Of a DNA stretch of 64,000 nucleotides, positions 1 to 8,510 are shown piece by piece (positions within the stretch are counted from its first letter, which is position 1; each line of letters starts with the position of its first letter). This DNA is from CAYOSF01 sp964406605 (GTDB taxonomy: Bacteria; Chloroflexota; Dehalococcoidia; DSTF01; RBG-16-68-14), in the NCBI GenBank assembly GCA_964406605.1, contig CAYOSF010000005.1:186001-250000 (forward strand), in the 5' to 3' direction. Under the pieces are notes generated by a model, which had not been told where the DNA came from, searched no databases, and was given only the letters and a program-made list of their open reading frames with translations. Both the position numbers and the translations under genes were made by a program.

Positions 1-1
1 C

Positions 2-661
2 TATTGCCGGTTCGGCGAAGTCCCCGGATACGGAGGAATCGGGGGCGTCATCGTCGAGAAGGAGGCACCCGGCTTCTCGTTCGGGAAGCAAGAGGAGTTC
101 ATGGGGCTTCGGGGCATGCCATCATGCGACCTCATCTTCGAGGACGTAAGCGTTCCGAAAGAGAACGTGGTAGTCAAAGCGGGCGAATTCAGGAACCTGA
201 TGACAACGTTCGACCTCGAGCGGTGCGGCAACGCCGCCATGTGTCTCGGCACCGCCGGCGGAGCGCTGGAAGAGGCGAAGGCCTACGCGCTCGAACGGAG
301 GGCCTTTGGCAGGCCGATCTGCGAGTTCCAGGACGTGCAGTTCACGCTCGTAGACATGGCCACGAGGCTGGACGCCGCGCGCTTGCTGGTCTATCGGGCG
401 GCAACGGGGGCGGGCGAGGGCTTCCCCTCGATGTATGAGGCCGCCATGGCCAAGTGCTACGCGAATGAGATGGCCGCCGACGTCACCAGCGCGGCCATGC
501 AGGTCTTCGGCGGCTACGGATACAGCCGGGAGTTTCCGGTGGAGAGGATGCACAGGGACGCCCTCGCCTGGAGGGTCGCCGGCGGCACGGTCCAGATGCT
601 GAGGATCACGATGGCCAGCATCCTCCTCGGCAGACGCTTCGACCAGAGGCCCGCGGGCTGA
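2..661 (+). CDS. Acyl-CoA dehydrogenase, C-terminal part (5' end outside the window)
   Basis: FAD-dependent alpha,beta-dehydrogenation of an acyl-CoA thioester, passing electrons to ETF. The reading frame is open from base 2, so the N-terminal and most of the middle domain lie upstream. The visible part covers the end of the beta domain and the C-terminal helical domain, with family hallmarks ERRAFGRPICEFQ and FGGYGYSREFPVERMHRDA. The Glu that serves as catalytic base in medium-chain enzymes (IYEGT motif) is replaced here by VAGGT. A DLER motif (Glu codon 218-220) sits where isovaleryl-CoA and long-chain dehydrogenases carry their base, which suggests an IVD/LCAD-like active site. The substrate cannot be deduced. 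Confidence 0.9.
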   Translation, partial: YCRFGEVPGYGGIGGVIVEKEAPGFSFGKQEEFMGLRGMPSCDLIFEDVSVPKENVVVKAGEFRNLMTTFDLERCGNAAMCLGTAGGALEEAKAYALERRAFGRPICEFQDVQFTLVDMATRLDAARLLVYRAATGAGEGFPSMYEAAMAKCYANEMAADVTSAAMQVFGGYGYSREFPVERMHRDALAWRVAGGTVQMLRITMASILLGRRFDQRPAG

Positions 662-1032
662 CCGCCAACCGCCCCTGCTTTTTCAACACCGGGACTGTCC
701 TGCGGCCTTCCCTTCTTGCAGCACCATGTTCCTACTGGACCTCCAGCGCTGCCGCGTTAGCCTGGTCCAGTCGCTTTGTGGTCAGACAAGACCCAGAGGC
801 GGCCGGCGGCTCCTATGTCCGCGTTGGAGGCGCAACAGGCCGGGGCGGCGGGATCGCGAGTGTGATGCTCGCCACATGAACCGCAACCGGCGTATGGTAC
901 GTTTGAAGCAGGGGCGGATCACAGCAGTGTTTGCCTTCTGTCCTGCGACGTATCGCCGTTCGGCGTGCGAGGCCGCCAGCAGGACGAGAGAGCGGACGGA
1001 CGTCGCCCCCGGCGTCCAGAGGAGGAAGGACA
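662..1032. other. Intergenic region, 371 bp
   Basis: Lies between two plus-strand genes. I find no convincing coding frame, tRNA or strong hairpin. A short T-run (678-682) follows the acyl-CoA dehydrogenase stop but has no clear stem. The only functional site I would name is the ribosome binding site GGAGGAAGG at 1021-1029 ahead of the next gene. Confidence 0.5.
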
Positions 1033-1614
1033 ATGGCAACGTTCAACGGCGTCAACCACCTGGCGATGGCCACCGGCGATATGGACCGGACCATCCGTTT
1101 CTGGAGGGACTTGCTTGGGATGAGGCTGGTCGCCGGCTTGGGACAGCCCGGATACCGGCACTACTTCTTCGAGATCTCGGCCCACGACCTGCTCGCCTTC
1201 TTTGAGTGGCCGGGCGTACGACCGGTCGCGCACAAGGATCACGGTAGGCCGGTTGACGGGCCCTTTGTCTTCGACCACGTGTCGTTTGGCGTGGAGAGCG
1301 AAGATGACCTGTGGGAGCTCAAGGACAGGCTGGAGGCCGCCGGGTTTCACGTCTCAGAGGTCGTGGACCACGGGTTTATACACTCGATCTACACCTTCGA
1401 CCCGAACGGGATACCGGTCGAGTTCAGCCACAACGTCGAAGGGATCGACGTTCGGGCCAACCCGGCGATGGAGGACACAACGCCCTCCGAGGTCACCCGA
1501 GAAGGCGCAGAGCCACAGCCGGGCAAGTGGCCGGAGGTCACCCAGCCAACTTCCAGGAGCGAGCGGCGCGTCTACCCCGGAGCGGGTAGCGAGCTCTTCC
1601 ACGGCACGAAATAG
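1033..1614 (+). CDS. VOC-family (glyoxalase/bleomycin-resistance fold) protein
   Basis: 193-residue cytosolic protein of the vicinal oxygen chelate fold, which typically binds a divalent metal and acts as a lyase, dioxygenase or isomerase. Paired beta-alpha-beta-beta-beta modules are visible: the first opens with NHLAMATGDMDRTIRFWRD, the second with FDHVSFGVESEDDLWELK and closes with YTFDPNGIPVEF. Candidate metal ligands are the His of NHLAM, the His of FDHVSF and the Glu of PVEF. The last 50 residues are Pro/Glu-rich and probably disordered. The ATG at 1033 is chosen over upstream in-frame starts because GGAGGAAGG lies 3 bases before it and homology begins there. The substrate is unknown. 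Confidence 0.8.
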   Translation: MATFNGVNHLAMATGDMDRTIRFWRDLLGMRLVAGLGQPGYRHYFFEISAHDLLAFFEWPGVRPVAHKDHGRPVDGPFVFDHVSFGVESEDDLWELKDRLEAAGFHVSEVVDHGFIHSIYTFDPNGIPVEFSHNVEGIDVRANPAMEDTTPSEVTREGAEPQPGKWPEVTQPTSRSERRVYPGAGSELFHGTK

Positions 1615-1629
1615 CCCCGGCCGTCTTCG

Positions 1630-2628
1630 TCAGTCTCTTGTGGCCGACCAGCGCCAGCGCACGGCCAGCGGATCGTGATCGCTTAGCGGCACGCCTTCCG
1701 CATCCCGGAATTTCTCTGCCTCGAACTTCCAGCTCAGGGGTTCGAGTTCAATGTCGCCGCCGCTCCTGAACGCGAACTTGTCGATCGTGGTCGGGTCCTC
1801 GCAGCCGACCGCGTCGCACACGTCTGTCAGGCCGGTCCGTGTCAGGAATGCCTCCCACAGCGCTGCGTCCTCGCGCCTGGACGGATCGTCGCTGCCGGGG
1901 TCGGTGTGCAGGTTGGTGTCGCCGCCGAGGATGACGGCGTGCCCGTCCGAGTGCTGCAGGACGTACGCGGCGAGCTGCGGGAAGCCGGCGGCCCGCGCCT
2001 CGATGTCGGAGCTTTCGCTGCCGGCGTCCGCATGGAGGTCGTACACATCGACGGTCAGGCCCGAAGCGAGTTGGACCCGCGCCATGGCGAAGCCCTTCAT
2101 CGCCAGGCAGTCTGCCGCGCCTTCGCCGCAGGTCTCCCAGGGTATGCGGCGGAACTCGTCGAAGGGGAAGCGCGACAGGATGCCGAGGCCGTCACCCACG
2201 CGCAGCAGGGGCCGGTCCTTCGCGACGTCGATCCCCACCGCCTCCGGGCCGGGGTGACGATCGTTTCGGTAGGCGTGGTCGGCCTTGGCGCGCAATCGCG
2301 CGTGGTAGTTGACGAAGTCGTACCCGTCCAGATCGGGGTGCCACCAGTCGAAGTCCTCTTGTGTCAGCACGATGTCGTAGTCGTTCAGCAGCGGGCTGAT
2401 CAGCGGGATATGTTTCTGTGGGTTCACCTGGGAGAACTCTTGAGGGAGGCCGGCCACGTTGTAGGCCAGCGTGGTGAACTCGCCGGAGGCATCCTCGCCG
2501 GCACGGGTCTCCTCCCCACCCGGTGTCTCGTCTCGCTCTCTTGCGATCTCGGTGCCGTCGCCGCAGGCGGCCAGAGCGACGACCGTGGGGATGAGCAGCA
2601 ACGCGAGCGACCATGTCGGATGCGTCAT
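1630..2628 (-). CDS. Endonuclease/exonuclease/phosphatase-fold lipoprotein
   Basis: 332 residues. The N-terminus is a lipoprotein signal: a hydrophobic stretch ending VVALAAC with the lipobox Cys near residue 22, then an acidic Gly/Glu-rich tether. The rest is an EEP (DNase I/sphingomyelinase-like) domain, with FTTLAYNVAGLP near the start, the acidic TQEDFDWW, VYDLHAD, GGDTNLHTDPGS and the terminal catalytic SDHDPLAVRW. Such exported proteins hydrolyse phosphodiesters in nucleic acids, inositol phosphates or sphingolipids; which one is not visible here. The start at 2628 is chosen because it gives a clean signal peptide, while the longer frame adds 18 Pro/Arg-rich residues. It is transcribed divergently from the amidase gene. 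Confidence 0.85.
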   Translation of the reverse strand: MTHPTWSLALLLIPTVVALAACGDGTEIARERDETPGGEETRAGEDASGEFTTLAYNVAGLPQEFSQVNPQKHIPLISPLLNDYDIVLTQEDFDWWHPDLDGYDFVNYHARLRAKADHAYRNDRHPGPEAVGIDVAKDRPLLRVGDGLGILSRFPFDEFRRIPWETCGEGAADCLAMKGFAMARVQLASGLTVDVYDLHADAGSESSDIEARAAGFPQLAAYVLQHSDGHAVILGGDTNLHTDPGSDDPSRREDAALWEAFLTRTGLTDVCDAVGCEDPTTIDKFAFRSGGDIELEPLSWKFEAEKFRDAEGVPLSDHDPLAVRWRWSATRD

Positions 2629-2923
2629 CAGTGGTCTTGTCCTCTCGATGTCAGGTTGCAGACGCGGCGCTGGCAGTTCCACACGCCGGGCAAGGGCGCG
2701 TGGTCGTGGGGTCGCCTCAAGAACTCGGCCACGCCCATCAATTCAAGCGGGGCGCCGGAGCCGACGTGGTGCGCGCGGCAACCTATCGATGAATCTTCCT
2801 CCTGGTGGAACCATCCTACCATTGCCAGGCAGGCACCGCGATCAGCCGATTCGGTTGGAGTCTGGGCAGGGAGGTGGGCGCACCTCGCCTGGTGCCCCGT
2901 GGGCGGCAGCGCGGCAGCTCGAA

Positions 2924-2949
2924 CGGCGCGCCGTCCATCCGGCGCGCCG
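2924..2949. repeat. Doubled 10-bp palindrome
   Basis: The self-complementary decamer CGGCGCGCCG occurs at 2924-2933 and again at 2940-2949, separated by six bases. The pair can fold as a perfect 10-bp hairpin on either strand or offer two identical dyad sites to a dimeric protein. It lies just upstream of the candidate amidase promoter at 2954-2981. There is no T-tract, so a terminator is unlikely. Confidence 0.45.
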
Positions 2950-2953
2950 CAGT

Positions 2954-2981
2954 TCGACTGTCCACCTCATCGTGCTAGGAT
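2954..2981 (+). promoter_or_regulatory. Candidate sigma-70 promoter of the amidase gene
   Basis: TCGACT at 2954-2959, a 16-bp spacer, and TAGGAT at 2976-2981 preceded by TG-C, forming the extended -10 TGCTAGGAT. Transcription would start near 2988, leaving a leader of about 115 bases. The same extended -10 shape recurs at other genes in the window. Confidence 0.45.
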
Positions 2982-3103
2982 AGGAAAGCTCGCCAAGGCG
3001 GCGCCGGACGTCTCCGGTCCACCCCATACAAGGCTGGGTGGCCTGCGGCCGAGTAGCGTCGCTTGAAGTGGCAACGGCGAGGGCGAGCCGAAAGGGAGGG
3101 AAC

Positions 3104-4513
3104 ATGACATCTGAGCTGTGGCGCATGGGCGCAGTGGAGCTGGCAACGGCGATCGCCCGTAAGGAAGTGACCAGTCGGGAGGCGGTGGAGGCGCACCTGG
3201 CGCGCATCGAAGAGGTGAATCCGGCGTTGAACGCGGTGACCGTGGTGCTGGCGGAGGAGGCGCATGCCGCGGCCGACGCCGCGGACAGGGCTCTGGAGGC
3301 CGACGGGCCTCTGGGGCCACTGCACGGCGTTCCGATGACCGTCAAGGAGAACATCGACGTGGCCGGGTCGGCGACGACGCAGGGGATTGCCGCCCTGGCC
3401 GAGCTGGTGCCCGACGTAGATGCGCCTCACATCGGGCAACTGAAGGCCGCCGGCGCGATCCCGCTGGCCCGCGCGAACATGCCTGACTTCGGTCTGCGGC
3501 ACCACACGGACAACGCGCTTCGGGGCGCCACGAAGAACCCGTGGAATCCCGGCCGGACGCCGGGCGGCTCCAGCGGCGGCGACGCGGCCGCGGTGGCGAC
3601 GGGCATGGCGCCTCTGGGCATGGGCAACGACTACGGCGGCTCCTTGCGCTGGCCGTCGCAGTGTTGCGGCACGGCGACGCTTCGCCCGACACTTGGCCGG
3701 GTTGCACGGGCGCCCGTTCTCCAGGGGCCGGAGCTCCCCATCACGGTGCAACTCTTCTCTGTGCACGGGCCCATCGCACGGCACGTCAGAGACTTGCGCG
3801 TCGCATTCGAGTCGATGGCCGGTCCGGACGCGTGCGATCCTTGGTGGACGCCGGTGCCGCTGCGCGGCGCTGGTCCGCGGCCGACCATGCGCGCGGCGGT
3901 AACGGTTGATCCGGCGGGCATGGGGGTGGACCCGGACGTTGCCGCGGGCGTGCGCAGAGCCGCCGAGGCGCTCGCGGACGCCGGGTATGCCGTGGAGGAG
4001 GTCGAGCCGCCGCAGGTAGAAGAGGCGTGCAATCTGTGGGCGCAGCTCGTGCTGGCGGAGGTGAATGCGGTGTTCCTGCCCATACTGGAGCAGATCGCCT
4101 CCCCCGATGCCCTCAGGTACATACAGCTCGCGGCGGAGGTGGTGCCGGCGTTGGACCTCAACGGCTACATGACGGCTCTCGCCAGACGCGTGAGTGTGGC
4201 TCGCGCTTGGACGCAGTTCTAGGAAGATTGGCCGTTGGTGGTCGGGCCGGTCTGCTCCATGCCGCCGTTCGCGGTGGGCTATGATACCGCCGGCAGCGAC
4301 GAGATTCAGGCGCTGCTCGACGCGATGCGCCTCACGCTCCTTGTGAACCTCTTGGGGCTGCCCTCCGCGGTAGTGCCGGTGGGAGAAGCGGGCGGGCTTC
4401 CTCAAGCGGTGCAGATCATCGGGCAGCGATACCGCGAGGATCTCTGCCTGGACGCGGCGGAGGCGATAGAAGAACGGCTGGGCGTCATCACGCCCATCGA
4501 TCCGCACACGTAG
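3104..4513 (+). pseudogene. Amidase-signature enzyme interrupted by an in-frame TAG
   Basis: The family hydrolyses amide bonds with a Lys-cis-Ser-Ser triad. The frame gives 372 residues, then TAG at 4220-4222, then 96 further residues in the same frame that complete the amidase C-terminus (PVCSMPPFAVGYD ... LPQAVQIIGQRYREDLCL). The triad is intact upstream of the stop: Lys81 in PMTVKENID, Ser156 in TPGGSSGGD and Ser180 in GNDYGGSLR, with the same 75- and 24-residue spacings as FAAH. At the stop the family usually has a hydrophobic residue, so a one-base change from TTG is the simplest explanation. Either this is a recent nonsense mutation or a sequencing error. The start at 3104 has AAAGGGAGGG upstream. 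TAG is an ordinary stop in neighbouring genes. Confidence 0.8.
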
Positions 4514-4635
4514 CTTCCAGAGACTCCAGTCTGGGAGCGCATCGGGGCGGGCCGCTGTCTTCCCCGCGCGTTGCCGGCGGCGTGCCTTCCGGCCCTGTGC
4601 TGCTGGACGCCCCCGGCGGGCGCCGCCCGCAAGGT

Positions 4636-5046
4636 CTAGGCCAGTGTGACGATCAGTTCCTCACCTTGCTGTTCCACCGGGAAGATCGTCAGGGGATCCT
4701 GCGCTGGGCCGCTCAGCCTGGTCCCCTCATGGTCGAACACGGAGTGTCCGACACTGCAGCAACGCAGCTCTGCCTTGCCCTCGACAGGGTCCAGCCTCCG
4801 GCCGGCCATGTGGGTGCAGCGGTTCTTGATCGCGATGTACTTGTCGGCGTCCGCGTGCACGATCAGGACGCGGTCGGTCAGTCCGGCGCCCTCCAGGCGC
4901 GCCGCCGCTCCAACAGGGGCCAGGGCGGTCGCCTCCGCGAGCTTGATCGTCACGCGATTCCCGTCGGTCGTCCACAGGCCCGAGTCGAGTGGAGGAGTCT
5001 CGCAGATGCCCAAGACGGCCTTGAAGATGTCAGTGAGGAGTGCCAT
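4636..5046 (-). CDS. Rieske-like ferredoxin-type protein with displaced second His
   Basis: 136 residues; a small cytosolic Rieske fold that would carry a [2Fe-2S] cluster and pass electrons to an oxygenase or reductase. The first ligand pair is canonical: Cys77 and His79 in RCTHMAG. The second pair is not. The family has C-x-x-H-G before S-x-F-D, but here the sequence is C97-S-V-G-H101 before SVFD, so Gly and His have changed places. The downstream GTRLSGPA motif is normal. Start at 5046 is preceded by AAGGAGGG. No oxygenase partner is adjacent; the flanking genes are the amidase and a GH4 enzyme. The fold call is firm, cluster assembly is uncertain. Confidence 0.7.
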   Translation of the reverse strand: MALLTDIFKAVLGICETPPLDSGLWTTDGNRVTIKLAEATALAPVGAAARLEGAGLTDRVLIVHADADKYIAIKNRCTHMAGRRLDPVEGKAELRCCSVGHSVFDHEGTRLSGPAQDPLTIFPVEQQGEELIVTLA

Positions 5047-5403
5047 CGTTCCCTCCTTGTCCTAGTGCCTCCGGCGGCGCACTGCTGGCAGTCGTTCCGT
5101 GATCCCGCGGTGGCAGTATGCTCTGGGTCACGTCGCAGGTCAAGCGAACGTGCCCGCCTCGTAGTGGGCTAGCTCTCTGACCAGCGAAGCCGACGCAACC
5201 CCGCGACAACAGAACGCCGGGGCCCTACCCGGGGCTTCCGCCCGGTCGACGGATGGTCGCCCGGTGTTGTATGGTACCTCCGCTGGGAGCCGCCTCGACC
5301 GGCGATCCGAGTATGCCTGGGGCAGGTCCAGATCGGACCGCCCAAGGGGGCACGATGGGAGACCACGCGATACAAGTCGGGGAATGAAGCAGACAGACAG
5401 CCA
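5047..5403. other. Divergent intergenic region, 357 bp
   Basis: Lies between the Rieske-like gene (minus) and the GH4 gene (plus) and should hold both promoters. I see GC-rich short inverted repeats (for example around 5220-5235) but no supported small gene or RNA. No -35/-10 pair stands out. Confidence 0.4.
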
Positions 5404-6726
5404 ATGAAGGTCGTACTGATCGGTGGGGGCAGCCTCCAATGGACGCCTGCCACGCTGACCGACCTGGTGATCAGGCCGGAGCTCGAGGGGAGCACCGCTG
5501 TCCTGGTGGACATCGATCCTGAGGCCCTGGAGCTGACCATGGCATACGGGCAGCGTCTGTTGAGAGAATCCGGACGCCGCTGGACCCTGGAAGCGTCCAC
5601 GGAGCGGCGGGCGGCCTTGCGGGACGCCGACTACGTCATCCTAACCATCGCCGTCGGCGGCCTCGACGCCATGGAGCACGACTTGGCCATCCCCCGAAGG
5701 TTCGGCGTCTACCAGTCGGTGGGCGACACCGTCGGGCCCGGCGGCCTCTCCCGGGCGCTTCGCCACATTCCGGTCGTCTACGAGATCGCCCGCGACATGG
5801 AGGAGGTGTGCCCTCGGGCCTGGCTCATCAACTACACCAATCCCTTGACCGCCTTGACCAGAACGGTCAGCAAGCACAGCGGGGTGCGGGTCATCGGCCT
5901 CTGCCACGAGCTCATCGGAGTCATGCGGCGTCTGCGGCGTGTGCTCGATCTGGATGACGCGGAGATCGAAACCCGGGTGGCCGGCATCAACCACCTCATC
6001 TGGCTTCTCGGATGGACAGTAGATGGGCGTGACGGCTACGAGCTTCTCCGGGGCCACCTCTCAGATCATCCGGTCGAGATGCCCTATCGCGGGGAGTTGC
6101 CCGGCAACCCCGCGAGCGTCTTCCAGGACCGGCTCGCGCTCAAGTGGCGCCTCTTCGAGACGTTCGGTCTCCTGCCGGCCGCCGGGGACCGCCACTTGGC
6201 CGAGTTCTTCCCGAACTTCCTCATCGATGGCACCAACCGTGGGGCCGACTACGGCATAGAGCTGACGACGGTCGACCACCGGCGGGCCGGTGTCGCCTGG
6301 CGCGCCCGCTGGGTACGGCGTGTGATAGCCGGCGAGGAGGCGCTGCCGCTACGGCCATCGGGCGAGGCGGCAGCCGGGGTGATATCCGCCCTGGAGGGCG
6401 AAGGGGAGCTGTTCGATGTGGTGAACCTGCCCAACGAGGGCCAGATAGCCAACCTGCCTCTGGATGCCGTCGTGGAAACGATGGGCCGGATTCTCCCGGA
6501 TCGGGTGGAGGCCGCCGCACCGGTCGAGCTGCCCCCGGCCGTTCTCGGTGTGGTGATGCCGCACGTCCTGCGCCAGGAGATGACGGTGGAGGCGGCCATG
6601 ACGGGCAACCGGAGCCTGGCGCTGCAGGTCCTGGCCACGGACCCTCTGGTGCAGGACTTCGGCTCGGCGGAGCCGATGCTGGACGAGCTTCTGAGCGCCC
6701 ACCGCGCCTACCTGCCCCAGTTCTAG
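5404..6726 (+). CDS. Glycoside hydrolase family 4 (NAD- and Mn-dependent alpha/beta-glycosidase)
   Basis: 440 residues, the usual GH4 length. These enzymes cleave glycosides by an oxidation-elimination-addition-reduction cycle using NAD+ and a divalent metal. The N-terminal Rossmann motif is GGGS at residues 7-10, followed by an acidic VDIDPEAL that reads the NAD ribose. Motif NYTNP (143-147) is present. The metal ligands Cys167 (GLCHE) and His197 (GINHLIW) are both in place. The intact Cys argues for a genuine Mn-dependent enzyme, but whether it takes glucosides, galactosides, galacturonides or phosphorylated sugars cannot be read. It is followed after 130 bp by a CoA-binding protein with no obvious functional link. 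Confidence 0.9.
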   Translation: MKVVLIGGGSLQWTPATLTDLVIRPELEGSTAVLVDIDPEALELTMAYGQRLLRESGRRWTLEASTERRAALRDADYVILTIAVGGLDAMEHDLAIPRRFGVYQSVGDTVGPGGLSRALRHIPVVYEIARDMEEVCPRAWLINYTNPLTALTRTVSKHSGVRVIGLCHELIGVMRRLRRVLDLDDAEIETRVAGINHLIWLLGWTVDGRDGYELLRGHLSDHPVEMPYRGELPGNPASVFQDRLALKWRLFETFGLLPAAGDRHLAEFFPNFLIDGTNRGADYGIELTTVDHRRAGVAWRARWVRRVIAGEEALPLRPSGEAAAGVISALEGEGELFDVVNLPNEGQIANLPLDAVVETMGRILPDRVEAAAPVELPPAVLGVVMPHVLRQEMTVEAAMTGNRSLALQVLATDPLVQDFGSAEPMLDELLSAHRAYLPQF

Positions 6727-6856
6727 CCGTCTTCGAGCGGCTCCAGAGGCGGGGCCGGGCAGCGAGGCCCATGGGGCCGCGCGGAGGCGACCGCACCGCA
6801 CGGGGAGGAGACCTGTCCGGCGCTGCCTGTTGCCACTCCGGCGGCGGAGGCATACG

Positions 6857-8293
6857 ATGGGCAGCGTGGCCACACGAGAGCGACCATCACTGGACGAGCT
6901 GTTCGCGCCTCGCGGCGTAGCGGTAGTCGGCGCTTCCCCCGAGGAGAGAGCGACGTTCGCGGGCCAAGTGGTGCAGGCGCTCAAGAGGGCGGCGTTTCCC
7001 GCCATCTATCCCGTGAATCCCAAGTACACCGAGGTGCTCGGGCTGCCCTGCTATCCCAATCTCGCCGCCATACCCGGGACGGTGGAGCACGTGGTCGTGA
7101 GCATTCCGGCAGAATCGTCGCTGGCGCTGCTGGACGGCTGCGCCGCCAAGGGAGTCAAGTCGGTCCATTTCTTCACGGCCGGCTTCAGTGAGAGCGGCGA
7201 CCCCGAAAGAGCGAAGCTGGAGAACGCCATGCTGGCCAAGGCGAGGGCCGGCGGGTTCCGCATTATCGGTCCCAACTGCGTGGGCCTCTCCGTCCCTGGG
7301 AGCCGCCTGATCACGATGGCCGGGATGCCGCCCGATCCCGGCCCCATCGCCTTCATGTCTCAAAGCGGGGGACACGCGCACGACCTTCCGTTCTACGGAG
7401 GCGCCAGGGGGCTGCGGTTCAGCAAAGTGGTCAGCTACGGGAATGCCCTGGACGTCGACGAGAGCGAGCTTCTTGAGTACTTCTCACGCGACGGCGAGAC
7501 GGAGATCATCGCGGCCTACATTGAGGGGGCGAAAGACGGTAGACGCTTCCTGGCCGCGCTTGGGGAGGCGGCGGCGAGGAAGCCGGTAGTCATCTACAAG
7601 GGAGGAACGACCGAGGCCGGCAGGCGGGCCGCTCACGGACACACGGCCAGCCTGACCACTTCGGCCGCCGTCTTCGATGCTCTCTGCCGGCAGGTGAACG
7701 CCATCCGGGTTGATGACGTGGAGGGCCTGGCGGACGTGTTGGTGGCGCTTCGATTCGCCAAGCCGCTGCCGCGCGGGCCCGGGGTTGCCGTGGTGGGCAC
7801 CGGCGGTGGGCCCAGCGTCCTGGCAAGCGACGAGGTGGAGAAGGCGGGGCTTCGCCTGCCGTCGCTCTCCCGGGCGGTGCAGGCGGAGCTGAGGCGATTC
7901 CTTCCCATGGCCGGCAGCATCTTCTGCAACCCGGTAGACGCGTCGACGCTTCTGTCCGCGAGGGCCATCTCTGAGACTCTGCGTGTGCTCGGTAGGGCGC
8001 CGGACGTGCACATGATCGTCTACCACCTGGGGTTCCACCCCGTCAGCCGTTGGGGAGGCGGCCGTCTCTCCTCGGCGAGGTTCCTTGAGGGCGTGATCAA
8101 CGCCCTGACCGAGGCCCGCGATGCGACCGGAAAGCCGGTTCTGCTGGCGCTGCGGCCGGCCCCGGACGAGGACGGGGCAAAGGACTTCTTTGCCGCCCAA
8201 CAGGCATTCGTCGAGGCAGGGCTTCCGGTCTTCCATTCTCTGGCTCAGGCCGCCGGGGCCATGGCTCGCGTGGTGGCCTGGCAGCAGCCGTAG
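6857..8293 (+). CDS. CoA-binding protein, NDP-forming acyl-CoA synthetase alpha-type
   Basis: 478 residues. It matches the alpha part of ADP-forming acyl-CoA synthetases: a CoA-binding Rossmann domain (GVAVVGASPEE ... YPVNPKY), a first succinyl-CoA-ligase-like domain (GPNCVG, FMSQSGGHAHD) and a second one with RAAHGHTASL, where the His of HTAS is the phospho-His of the family. The ATP-grasp beta domain is absent and no separate beta gene is adjacent. It would need an unlinked beta partner or act as a CoA-transferase or ligase variant. The ATG at 6857 is chosen over 6830 because GGCGGAGG lies 7 bases upstream. Confidence 0.8.
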   Translation: MGSVATRERPSLDELFAPRGVAVVGASPEERATFAGQVVQALKRAAFPAIYPVNPKYTEVLGLPCYPNLAAIPGTVEHVVVSIPAESSLALLDGCAAKGVKSVHFFTAGFSESGDPERAKLENAMLAKARAGGFRIIGPNCVGLSVPGSRLITMAGMPPDPGPIAFMSQSGGHAHDLPFYGGARGLRFSKVVSYGNALDVDESELLEYFSRDGETEIIAAYIEGAKDGRRFLAALGEAAARKPVVIYKGGTTEAGRRAAHGHTASLTTSAAVFDALCRQVNAIRVDDVEGLADVLVALRFAKPLPRGPGVAVVGTGGGPSVLASDEVEKAGLRLPSLSRAVQAELRRFLPMAGSIFCNPVDASTLLSARAISETLRVLGRAPDVHMIVYHLGFHPVSRWGGGRLSSARFLEGVINALTEARDATGKPVLLALRPAPDEDGAKDFFAAQQAFVEAGLPVFHSLAQAAGAMARVVAWQQP

Positions 8294-8446
8294 TGAACTC
8301 CGCACAAGGTCGCCGCCGACCGTTCCGGGCTACGGTGACCGCATGGGGAGCGCCTGCCTTTCATCCGTTTGTCGGCTCGGCTGAAGCGGCGCCTGCCGAG
8401 ACCAGACAGGTTGCTGCCGGCAAGGCGACTGGCTATCAGCCAAGCG

Positions 8447-8455
8447 TGCTACAAT
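8447..8455 (+). promoter_or_regulatory. Extended -10 promoter of an FAD oxidoreductase gene
   Basis: TGCTACAAT at 8447-8455, an extended -10 (TG-n-TACAAT) with no good -35 at the expected distance. It lies about 60 bases upstream of the start in an otherwise empty 217-bp gap. The identical nonamer precedes the SQR-like gene at 60951. Confidence 0.5.
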
Positions 8456-8510
8456 GCCATCCGTTACGACGACTCGTTGATACTTGCATTAGGAGGGGAT
8501 GGTCTGCTCA

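Larger units (their letters stand above)
2629..3103. other. Divergent intergenic region, 475 bp
   Basis: Separates the EEP lipoprotein gene (minus) from the amidase gene (plus), so it should carry both promoters. A candidate plus-strand promoter and a doubled 10-bp palindrome are annotated separately. The remainder shows no supported gene. Confidence 0.5.

Noticed and set aside
4..438. Long frame over the acyl-CoA dehydrogenase
   Set aside because: Arg-rich out-of-frame shadow of the real gene.
1735..1755. tRNA-like GGTTCGAGTTC string
   Set aside because: It lies inside the EEP gene and has no acceptor or anticodon stem around it.
1906..3066. 386-codon plus-strand frame
   Set aside because: Antisense shadow of the EEP lipoprotein gene running into the intergenic region; no domain pattern and no ribosome site.
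4220..4222. Pyrrolysine read-through at the amidase TAG, given an MttB-family gene in the window
   Set aside because: TAG is the ordinary stop of many genes here (for example at 6726, 8293, 9980, 18168, 20037 and 26846), the MttB homologue has no internal TAG, and no pyl genes are visible.
2975..4507. 510-codon minus-strand frame opposite the amidase
   Set aside because: Arg/His-rich composition typical of antisense frames in high-GC DNA; the plus strand carries clear amidase motifs.
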